The position numbers and the translations under genes are program-made. From Oceanicella actignis (GTDB lineage: Bacteria > Pseudomonadota > Alphaproteobacteria > Rhodobacterales > Rhodobacteraceae), in the NCBI RefSeq assembly GCF_008124525.1, contig NZ_VNHJ01000008.1, positions 62,001 through 126,000 of the forward strand: a stretch of 64,000 nucleotides of DNA. The letters are read 5' to 3'. The notes beneath the pieces were generated by a model. That model did no database searches. It had not been told where the DNA came from and saw only the letters and a program-made list of their open reading frames with translations. Of the stretch, positions 48,838 through 56,300 are shown piece after piece (positions within the stretch are counted from its first letter, which is position 1; each line of letters starts with the position of its first letter).

Positions 48838-49968
48838 TTATCCCGCCATCTGGCGGGCGATGATGAGCTTCTGGATGTCGGACGTGCCCTCGTAGATCTG
48901 GCACACGCGCACGTCGCGATAGATCTTCTCGACCGGATGATCGGCCAGATAGCCGTAGCCGCCAAGCGTCTGGATGGCGTCCGAGCACACGCGCTCGGCC
49001 ATCTGCGAGGCGAAGAGCTTGGCCATCGCCGCCTCGCGCAGGCAGGGCAGCCCGGCGTCCTTCATGCGCGCGGCGTTGAGCACCAGCTGCCGCGCGGCCT
49101 CGATCTGCGTCTCCATGTCCGCCAGGCGGAACTGCACGGCCTGATGCTCGAAGATCGGCCGGCCGAAGGCCTCGCGCTCGCGCGCATAGGCCAGGGCGTG
49201 GTCGAAGGCGGCCTGGGCCATGCCCACCGACTGCGCCGCGATGCCGATGCGCCCGGTCTCGAGGCTGGACAGCGCGATGGCGTAGCCCTGCCCCTCTGCG
49301 CCGATCAGGTGATCGGGGGTCGCCTCCATGTCGTCGAAGGCCAGCGCGCAGGTGTCGGACGCCTTCTGGCCCATCTTCTCCTCGACCTTGGCGACGACGA
49401 AGCCGGGCGCGTCGTTCATGACGTGAAAGGCGCTGATGCCCTTCTTGCCGGCGGCGGGGTCGGTGACGGCGAACAGGATCGTCGCCCCGCCGATCCGCGC
49501 CGAAGAGATGAACTGCTTGGCGCCGTTGATCACATAGCCGTTCCCGCGCCGCTCGGCCCGGGTGCGCAGCGCGCCCGCATCCGAGCCCGCATGCGCCTCG
49601 GTCAGCGCGAAGCAGCCGATCCACTCGCCCCGCGCGGCGGGCTCGAGCCAGCGGCGCTTCTGCTCGGGGCTGGCGTAGCGGTCGAGGATGGCCAGATAGG
49701 GCGCGTTGTGCACCGACACCATCGTCGAGACCGCGCCGTCGCCCCAGGCCAGCTCCATCAAGGCCAGCGCGTAGGACACGTAGTCGGCGCCAGCGCCCCC
49801 CATCTCGGGGTCGATGGTCATGCCCAGAAAGCCCAGCTCGCCCAGCTCGGCGCGGATCTCGGGCTCGATCAGGCCGGCGCGCTCGCGCGCCCGCGCGCCG
49901 GGGGCCAGGCGCCTGCGCGCGAATTCGCGCGCGGTGTCGCGGATCAGGCGTTGCTCGTCGGTCAGCAT
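48838..49968 (-). CDS. Acyl-CoA dehydrogenase (short/branched-chain type)
   Basis: This 376-residue FAD enzyme introduces the alpha-beta double bond in acyl-CoA and passes electrons to ETF. It shows [54 protein letters not shown] and the catalytic Glu in [16 protein letters not shown]. Position of that Glu fits short- and branched-chain members, not isovaleryl-CoA dehydrogenase. It starts 1 base from the rhodanese stop and is followed by the SDR gene. Chain specificity cannot be fixed by eye. Confidence 0.92.
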   Translation of the reverse strand: MLTDEQRLIRDTAREFARRRLAPGARARERAGLIEPEIRAELGELGFLGMTIDPEMGGAGADYVSYALALMELAWGDGAVSTMVSVHNAPYLAILDRYASPEQKRRWLEPAARGEWIGCFALTEAHAGSDAGALRTRAERRGNGYVINGAKQFISSARIGGATILFAVTDPAAGKKGISAFHVMNDAPGFVVAKVEEKMGQKASDTCALAFDDMEATPDHLIGAEGQGYAIALSSLETGRIGIAAQSVGMAQAAFDHALAYAREREAFGRPIFEHQAVQFRLADMETQIEAARQLVLNAARMKDAGLPCLREAAMAKLFASQMAERVCSDAIQTLGGYGYLADHPVEKIYRDVRVCQIYEGTSDIQKLIIARQMAG

Positions 49969-49969
49969 G

Positions 49970-50350
49970 TCATTTCTCCTCGACCGGGCCGCCGGCGGCC
50001 TTCCAGGCGGCGAAGCCGCCTTCGACATGGGCCACGCCGGGCAGGCCCATCTCCTGCGCCGTCCGCGCCGCCAGCGCCGAGCGCCAGCCCCCCGCGCAGA
50101 AGAAGACGTAGCGGCCGCCGCGCTGGAACTCGGGTTTGGCGTAGGGGCTTTCGGGGTCCAGCCAGAATTCGAGCATCCCGCGCGGGCAGTGGAAGGCGCC
50201 GGGCATGGCGCCCTCGCGGCGCAGCTCGCGGATGTCGCGCAGGTCCACGAAGGTGACGTCCTCGCGCCCATGCAGGGCGATGGCCTCTTCGACCGGCAGG
50301 GTTCGGACCAGGGCGTTCGCCTCGGCCACCATGTCCTTCACGCGCTTCAT
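49970..50350 (-). CDS. Rhodanese-like protein
   Basis: This 126-residue single-domain rhodanese transfers sulfane sulfur through the active Cys C85 in FFCAGGWRSALAA. The N-terminal part contains VTFVDLRDIRELRREGAMPGA, the CH2A-like motif. The loop CAGGWRS fits a sulfurtransferase, not a Cdc25-type phosphatase. It is cytoplasmic, with no signal peptide. It stands between the thiolase and acyl-CoA dehydrogenase genes and is in the same operon (1 base from the latter). Why a sulfurtransferase is here is unclear. Confidence 0.88.
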   Translation of the reverse strand: MKRVKDMVAEANALVRTLPVEEAIALHGREDVTFVDLRDIRELRREGAMPGAFHCPRGMLEFWLDPESPYAKPEFQRGGRYVFFCAGGWRSALAARTAQEMGLPGVAHVEGGFAAWKAAGGPVEEK

Positions 50351-50407
50351 CTGCGCCTCCTTGGCCGGATGGAAGGGCGCGGCCCCGCGCGGGGCGGGGC
50401 CGGCGGC

Positions 50408-51601
50408 TCAGGGCAGCTCGATGGCGACGGCCGTGCCCTCGCCGCCGCCGATGCAGATGCCGGCCATGCCGCGCTTGCCGCCGCGGGCCTCGAGCGCGTG
50501 CAGAAGCGTGACCAGGATGCGCGCGCCCGAGGCGCCGATCGGATGGCCCAGCGCGCAGGCGCCGCCGTTGACGTTGAGCCTGTCGCGCGCGATGCCCATC
50601 TCGGCCATGGCGGCCATGGGGACGACGGCGAAGGCCTCGTTGATCTCCCACAGATCCACGTCCTCGACGCTCCAGCCCACGCGCTCCATCAGCTTGCGCA
50701 TGGCGGGGACCGGGGCGGTGGTGAACCAGCCCGGCGCCTGGGCGTGGCTGGCATGGCCCAGGATCGTGGCGCGGATCGGCAGGCCGCGCGCCTCGGCGTC
50801 CGAGCGGCGCATCAGCACCAGCGCCGCGGCGCCGTCCGAGATGGACGAGGCGTTGGCCGCGGTCACCGTGCCGTCCTTGCGGAAGGCGGGCTTGAGGGTG
50901 GGGATCTTCTCGGGGCGGGCCTTGCGGGGCTGCTCGTCCTCGGCCACCTCGACCTCGCCCTGGCGGGTGCGCACGGCGACGGGGGCGATCTCGGCCTTGA
51001 AGGCGCCGGTCTCCTGCGCGCGCAGCGCCCCGGCCAGCGAGGCGAGGGCGTATTCGTCCTGCATCTCGCGGGTGAACTGGAACTTCTCGGCGCAATCCTC
51101 GGCGAAGGTTCCCATCAGGCGGCCCTTGTCGTAGGCGTCCTCGAGCCCGTCCAGGAACATGTGGTCCAGCACCTCGGCATGGCCCAGCCGCGCGCCCGCG
51201 CGCATCTTGGGCAGAAGGTAGGGCGCGTTGCTCATGCTCTCCATGCCGCCGGCGACCAGCACGTCGCCATTGCCGCAGCGCAGCTGGTCATGGGCCATCA
51301 TCACCGTTTTCATGCCCGATCCGCACATCTTGTTGACGGTGGTGGCGGGCACCTCCTCGCCCAGCCCGGCCTTGAAGCCGGCCTGGCGGGCGGGCGCCTG
51401 GCCCTGCCCGGCCGGCAGCACGCAGCCCATCAGAAGCTCGTCCACGTCGCCCGGCTCGAGCCCCGCGCGCTCGAGCGCGGCCTTGATGGCGACCCCGCCC
51501 AGATCGGCGGCGGGCACGCCCGCGAAATCGCCCTGAAAGCCGCCCATCGGGGTGCGCGCGGCGCCGACGATGACGATGGGATCATGCGCTGAAGCGGTCA
51601 T
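50408..51601 (-). CDS. Acetyl-CoA C-acyltransferase (thiolase)
   Basis: This 397-residue thiolase has the nucleophile Cys in VNKMCGSGMKTVMMAH, NVNGGACALGHPIGASGAR with the His, and GICIGGGEGTAVAIE with the second Cys. GDFAGVPAADLGGVAIKAAL and SMSNAPYLLPKMRAGARLG resemble the AtoB/PhaA short-chain branch, and WFTTAPVPAMRKLMERVGW is typical of its C-terminal loop. GGGAGG precedes the ATG. As first gene of the operon with the rhodanese, acyl-CoA dehydrogenase and SDR, it could act on acetoacetyl-CoA or 2-methylacetoacetyl-CoA. Confidence 0.92.
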   Translation of the reverse strand: MTASAHDPIVIVGAARTPMGGFQGDFAGVPAADLGGVAIKAALERAGLEPGDVDELLMGCVLPAGQGQAPARQAGFKAGLGEEVPATTVNKMCGSGMKTVMMAHDQLRCGNGDVLVAGGMESMSNAPYLLPKMRAGARLGHAEVLDHMFLDGLEDAYDKGRLMGTFAEDCAEKFQFTREMQDEYALASLAGALRAQETGAFKAEIAPVAVRTRQGEVEVAEDEQPRKARPEKIPTLKPAFRKDGTVTAANASSISDGAAALVLMRRSDAEARGLPIRATILGHASHAQAPGWFTTAPVPAMRKLMERVGWSVEDVDLWEINEAFAVVPMAAMAEMGIARDRLNVNGGACALGHPIGASGARILVTLLHALEARGGKRGMAGICIGGGEGTAVAIELP

Positions 51602-51634
51602 GGGTGTCCTCCCTTGCGCCGCGCGTGGCGGCGG

Positions 51635-51648
51635 TGAACGAATGTTCA
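51635..51648. promoter_or_regulatory. Operator-like palindrome upstream of the acyl-CoA operon
   Basis: TGAACGAATGTTCA has half sites TGAAC and GTTCA spaced by four bases. The bases beyond it (TT) extend a TTCATT-like arm. It lies 34 bases upstream of the thiolase start, a normal place for a repressor. Similar sites are bound by TetR-type fatty-acid regulators, but the regulator is not identified. Confidence 0.45.
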
Positions 51649-51795
51649 TTTCCCGACCGGCATAGCCCAAAGCGCGAGTCGGATCAACCGAGCCGCCTGC
51701 CCCGGCCCGGCGCGAATTGCCGCCCCGAACGCGAAGCGGCGGCCCGAAGGCCGCCGCCGTCGGCGCCGCGCGGGCGCCCGTCTTCGGTGCCGCGA

Positions 51796-53367
51796 TCAGA
51801 ACTTGTCGCGGATCCACAGCTCGACGCGGCGGTTGATGCGCCGCCCCGCCAGGCTTTCGTTGCAGCCGACGGGCGCCAGCTCGCCATAGCCCATCACGCG
51901 GAAGTCGATCTTGTCGAGCGCGCCGGCGGGCGCCGCCGCCTCGATCGCGGCGCGCACCTGGTCGGCGCGACGGAAGCTGAGCGCGCGGTTCAGGTCGGCG
52001 CGGCCGACGCTGTCGGTGAAGCCGATCAGCAGCACCTCCTTCTCGCCGATGGTGGGCTGCGAGAGGTATTCGATCACCCGCTTCACGTCGCGCTGAGCCT
52101 TGTTGTCCAGCTGCGACGAGCCGGGGTTGAAGCGGAAGGTCGCCGACAGGCGCTCGGCCCCCAGCAGCTCGGTCGCCAGCTCGCGCATCTGCCCGTAGCG
52201 GAACTCGGGCGAGGGGTCGGTGAAGGCCATGGCGAAGCGCATGCCCTGCTCGTTGATGGTGCGCGACTCGATGCCCTGATCGACATAGCCGGCGTCGGCG
52301 ATGACGGGCTGCGCCTGGGTGGACTGCGCGAAGGCCAGCAGCTGCTTGGCGTGGGGCGGCAGCGTCTCGTCCTTGGTGTAGAGGTAGAGGCGGCGCGCCA
52401 GCGGGTATTCCTCTGTCTTGATGCCGAAGGGATCGGGCGTGGCGATCAGGCCGCACTCGGTGCGGATGGCCACCGGCTTGGCGGCGCGCACGCTGGCGAT
52501 GCTGACGAAGCCGATGCCGTTCGGGTCGAGCGCCACCTGATCGGCCAGGTCGCCGTCATTCTCGAACAGCTTGGCGCCGTCGCCGATCGACAGGCCGAGC
52601 GGCTGCAGGATGTTCTCCTCGAACATCGCGCGCGCGCTGCTTTCGCCCTCGGGCGCGTAGATCACGATGGGCGCGTCGGGGCCGCCCAGTTCGGACCAGT
52701 TGGTGATCTCGCCGGCGAAGATGTCGGCGATGTCCTCTTGCGAGAGCGCGTCGATGGGGTTCGACGGCGCCACCACCACCACCAGGCCGTCCAGCGCGAT
52801 GATGCGCTCATGCGCGGGGTCGGTGATGTCGGGCGCGCCGGCGGCGCGCAGCGCGGCCAGCTCGGCGTCCGAGACCGGCCGCGCGGACATGCCGATGGCC
52901 GCGTCGCCGGCCAGAAGGGCCTTGAACGCATCCTCGGATTCGCCTTCCCGGATGGTCACGGTGGCCAGATCGGCGCCCGCCGCCGAACGGATGCGCGCGA
53001 TCAGCGAGTCGCCCTCGCGGCTTTGCAGCAGATCGGCGTCCAGGCTGTCGGCATAGGCCAGCAGCAGGGCGGGCATCAGCGTCGCGCCGATCTCGTCCGA
53101 TCCGGCCATGGCGAATTCGGAACGCAGAAGGGACGGGTCGGGGCAGCCCTCGCCCTCGCAGGCGACCTGCATGGCGTTGATGCGCAGATCGCCGATCGTC
53201 GTGCGCAGAACGAACACGTCGCCGGTGAACTCGACCAGGTCGCCCGAAATCGCCACCGCCCCGTCATAGGAACGCAGCGTGACCGGTCCGGCCGCCGCGC
53301 TTCCGATCAGGGCGGCCGCCATGGCCGCGCCGGCCGCGATACGGCCCAAAGCTTTGCTCAACATCAT
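51796..53367 (-). CDS. Periplasmic phosphate-binding-like domain fused to OmpA domain
   Basis: This 523-residue exported protein has a signal peptide (LSKALGRIAAGAAMAAALIG ending SAAAG) and a small N-terminal domain (about 27-85: VTLRSYDGAVAISGDLVEFT). A PstS-like solute-binding domain follows (about 95-370: IGMSARPVSDAEL, LSQEDIADIFAGEITNWSEL, GESSARAMFEENI). A C-terminal OmpA peptidoglycan-binding domain (about 400-523) shows LIGFTDSVGRADLNRALSFR, MGYGELAPVGCNES and RRINRRVELWI. Phosphate binding is not proven, since no pstCAB or phoU is nearby. ATG at 53367 or 53364 is the likely start. It lies 61 bases after the Ala/Pro-rich protein gene, probably one operon. Confidence 0.85.
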   Translation of the reverse strand: MMLSKALGRIAAGAAMAAALIGSAAAGPVTLRSYDGAVAISGDLVEFTGDVFVLRTTIGDLRINAMQVACEGEGCPDPSLLRSEFAMAGSDEIGATLMPALLLAYADSLDADLLQSREGDSLIARIRSAAGADLATVTIREGESEDAFKALLAGDAAIGMSARPVSDAELAALRAAGAPDITDPAHERIIALDGLVVVVAPSNPIDALSQEDIADIFAGEITNWSELGGPDAPIVIYAPEGESSARAMFEENILQPLGLSIGDGAKLFENDGDLADQVALDPNGIGFVSIASVRAAKPVAIRTECGLIATPDPFGIKTEEYPLARRLYLYTKDETLPPHAKQLLAFAQSTQAQPVIADAGYVDQGIESRTINEQGMRFAMAFTDPSPEFRYGQMRELATELLGAERLSATFRFNPGSSQLDNKAQRDVKRVIEYLSQPTIGEKEVLLIGFTDSVGRADLNRALSFRRADQVRAAIEAAAPAGALDKIDFRVMGYGELAPVGCNESLAGRRINRRVELWIRDKF

Positions 53368-53428
53368 CCGGTCTCGTCCCCTCACGCTTGATACGCCGCT
53401 TCGTCCGGCCTGGCCGGACGCGTCGGTC

Positions 53429-56143
53429 TCAGTTATGCACAATGACCATGTCCCTGACCATATCCGGCAGATACAGCGCCGCATCCGCGATCGCCTCGCC
53501 GCACGAGGCGGCGACGATCGACTGGTTCGAACGCTCCTCCACGCGGCCGTTCTCGAGCCGGACGGTGCGGAACACGGGCGACGCCTCGGGCGTCAGTCCG
53601 CAATAGGGCGGCTGGGCCAGGCGGCCGCGGCTGGCGAACTCGACCGCCATGCGGATCACCCCCTGCGGCGAGCGCCGCCCGGGGTTGAAGCTGTAGACCT
53701 CGATATTGTCGCCCTGCCCCTCGAGCGACGGGAAGCTTTGCGTCAGCCCCCCGCGTCCGCGGCGATAGGCGCGCGCATCGCCCGGCGCGCGCTCCCACAC
53801 ATGGCCGGGCGCGCCCACGGACGCGCCGAACTCGAAGGCGTGGAGGTTCAGGTCCACCGGCGCGTCCCAGACCAGAGCCACGCGCAGCACCCGCGCCGCG
53901 TCAAGCAGCCTTGCCCGCGCCTGCGCCAGGGCCGCGCCGCCCTCGACATAGCTCACGCGCGCGTCGCGGGCGAAGGCCGGCAGCTCGGCCGCGAAGCGGC
54001 CCTTGGCGTCGAAGCGCACGGCGAAACGCAGGCCCTCGTGCTCGAGCACGCCGACGCGGCCCGCGCGGCAGCTCGAGTCGCCCTCGACATGGACGAACGC
54101 CCCCGGCTCGGCGCGCGCCGACAGGGCCACCGGGCAGTCAGGCGCGGACGCGGGCGGGATCGCCGCCGGCGCCTGCGCGGCGCGCGCATCCAGCGCGGCG
54201 ATGGCCTGGGGCGCACGCTCGACCGCTTGCGGCGCGGCCGGCGCGGGCGCGCCATCCGCCGGGCTGGACTGCACGGGCGCGGGCGTCGCGCCGGACTGCA
54301 CGGGCGCAGGCGCGGCGTCGGGCGCCGGCGCCAAAGGCGCGCGGTCATGCGAGGCCGGCGCGCCCGGCGCGCTCGGCGCGGCCGAACCGTCAAGCGCCGC
54401 CATGCGCACGGGCGCGCCCTGGGGCGGCGCCCAACCGGGCGCAGGCGCCGCCGGCGCCGGCAAGGCCGAGGCTTGCGCCAGGGCCACGGCGGCCTGCGCA
54501 GGCGCCGGAACGGGCGTCGCGCGGCGGTCTGCGGGCGGCGCGGCGACGGGCTCGGCGCCGGTCACCAGACGCGCGATGCGCGACAGCAGGCCGGCCGCGG
54601 GCGCCGCCTCGGGCTCGGCCTGGGCCAGCGCCGCGCTGGGCGCGGGCGCCGGCGCGGCGCCGGCCGAGGCGAGCGCCTGGGGCAGCGGCTCGGCGCGCTC
54701 GGGGGTCGGCTTGGGCGGCCGCATGTCGGTGATCATGGGCATGAAGGGCCGCGCCGCCGCGCGCGCAAGCTGCGCGTCGGGGCCGCGCGGGCCGATCAGG
54801 CGGCCAAGCTCGGCCTCGCCCTGCGGAACGGGCATCTGCGGCGCGGCGCCTTCCAGCGCCAGGAGCGGCCCGAACAGGGGCTCGACCGCGTCGGGCTCGG
54901 AGCCGCCGGGCCGGCCCTCCTGCCGCGCGGCCAGAGGCGGCGCCGGCGGATCGGCGCGCATGGCCACGGCGCCCATGGCGTCGGGGAAGGCGACCAGGCC
55001 GCGCGCCATGGCCGGGGCCAGCCCCATCTGCGCCGCGCCGGCGACCGCGGGCGGCGGCGCCGCCTGGGAATGCGTCGCGGGCGCGGGCGCGGCGGCGGGA
55101 AGAGCCGCGGCGGCGGGGGCCGAGACGCGCGCCGGCGCGCCAAGCGGCCCAGGCTGCGCCGGCTCTTCCGCGGCGGGCGCCGGCGCCAGCGCGGCGATCC
55201 GCTGCTGCGCGGCGGGGGGCATCCGCGGCTCGGTCGCGCCCGGCCGGGCGACCTCGGCCAGCGCGGCCGGCGCCGGCGCCCGGGGCGCGCCCTGGGCGGC
55301 CGCGGGCGGGGCGGCGGGGGCGGCGCCGTCCGCTGCGGGACGGGCCGGAGCGGCCGCGGGCGCGGGCGGCGCGGGGCGCGCCGCCTCGGCCGAGGCGGCC
55401 GGGGCGGGCGAACGCGGCGCAAGCTCGGCCAGCAGCCCCGCGCCGGGCGCTGCGCCGGGGGCCGCGCCCCCCGGCGCCGACAGCGCCGGAGTCGCCAGCA
55501 CCATGCCCGGCTCGGGCGCCGGGGCCTGCAGGTCGCGCCGGCGCGGGGGCTCTTCGCGCGGAGGAGCGATGGCGGCCACGGTCGGCAAGGCGCCCCCCTG
55601 CGCGGACGAGGCCGCGGCGGCGATGTCGGCCGGATCCTCGGGCAGCTCCGGCGCGCCGGCGGCAGGCCGCGCCGAATCGGCGCGCGCCACGCGCTCGGGC
55701 GCGGCCGGCGGCGCGGCTCCCGGCGCCTCGCGCGGCTTGACCGGCGCGATGCGCGGGTCGGAATCGACCAGCGCCAGCGTCAGCGTCGCGCGCGCGCAGG
55801 CGCCGTCCTGCTCGACGCAATACACGGCGGTCTGCGTGCCGGCGCAGATGGCGGGCACGTCATAGACCAGCATCCCGCCCTCGGGCCGCAGGCGGCCGCA
55901 GACCGGCGGCGAGACCACCTTCAGCGCGACTGCGGACGAATCGGGGATGCCCTCGTCATTGTGGAGCACGTCGATGACGTAGGAGCCGCCGGCGCGCAGC
56001 TCGGCGACGTCGTCGACCGGGGACGGGCCGGACTTGCCCGAGAAGGCGGCCATGAGCGTCTCGCTCTTTTGAGCGATGGCGCCGAGAGCCACCATCAACA
56101 CGACCCCGGTGAGGATCGCCATCATTCGGTCATCGCTACGCAC
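53429..56143 (-). CDS. Large Ala/Pro-rich envelope protein with Ig-like N-terminal domain
   Basis: I do not recognise a named family. The 904-residue protein has one membrane helix near the start (MMAILTGVVLMVALGAIAQ), then a cadherin/VCBS-like beta domain (about 43-126: GSYVIDVLHNDEGI, LVYDVPAICAGTQ, AVYCVEQDGACARATLT). A low-complexity Ala/Pro/Gly-rich region of about 540 residues follows, long enough to cross the periplasm. A C-terminal globular domain (about 670-904) has RVALVWDAPVDLNLHAFEFG and DNIEVYSFNPGRRSPQG, recalling DUF2135/YfaP-like proteins. Five cysteines lie in that last domain. The start is taken as GTG 56143 (GGAG 10 bases upstream); ATG 56125 is the alternative. It is upstream of the OmpA-fused binding protein. 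Confidence 0.75.
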   Translation of the reverse strand: MRSDDRMMAILTGVVLMVALGAIAQKSETLMAAFSGKSGPSPVDDVAELRAGGSYVIDVLHNDEGIPDSSAVALKVVSPPVCGRLRPEGGMLVYDVPAICAGTQTAVYCVEQDGACARATLTLALVDSDPRIAPVKPREAPGAAPPAAPERVARADSARPAAGAPELPEDPADIAAAASSAQGGALPTVAAIAPPREEPPRRRDLQAPAPEPGMVLATPALSAPGGAAPGAAPGAGLLAELAPRSPAPAASAEAARPAPPAPAAAPARPAADGAAPAAPPAAAQGAPRAPAPAALAEVARPGATEPRMPPAAQQRIAALAPAPAAEEPAQPGPLGAPARVSAPAAAALPAAAPAPATHSQAAPPPAVAGAAQMGLAPAMARGLVAFPDAMGAVAMRADPPAPPLAARQEGRPGGSEPDAVEPLFGPLLALEGAAPQMPVPQGEAELGRLIGPRGPDAQLARAAARPFMPMITDMRPPKPTPERAEPLPQALASAGAAPAPAPSAALAQAEPEAAPAAGLLSRIARLVTGAEPVAAPPADRRATPVPAPAQAAVALAQASALPAPAAPAPGWAPPQGAPVRMAALDGSAAPSAPGAPASHDRAPLAPAPDAAPAPVQSGATPAPVQSSPADGAPAPAAPQAVERAPQAIAALDARAAQAPAAIPPASAPDCPVALSARAEPGAFVHVEGDSSCRAGRVGVLEHEGLRFAVRFDAKGRFAAELPAFARDARVSYVEGGAALAQARARLLDAARVLRVALVWDAPVDLNLHAFEFGASVGAPGHVWERAPGDARAYRRGRGGLTQSFPSLEGQGDNIEVYSFNPGRRSPQGVIRMAVEFASRGRLAQPPYCGLTPEASPVFRTVRLENGRVEERSNQSIVAASCGEAIADAALYLPDMVRDMVIVHN

Positions 56144-56300
56144 TGACTGACCGCTCCAACTGATTCGGACGCATACGGACCGATTATCGCGCAAGCGCAG
56201 GCAAATAGGAACCGCGCAGCCGCGCGCCCCTCGCGGCCCGTTGCCGCGCGCCGCGGAGGCGGCTAGCCTGCCGCCGTTCCCGCAGTTCAGGAGAAGCGCC

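Noticed and set aside
53279-56146. Plus-strand open frame of 955 codons
   Set aside because: It is antisense to the Ala/Pro-rich envelope protein and reads as Arg/Gly repeats. The opposite strand has a membrane anchor and structured end domains, so it is the real gene.
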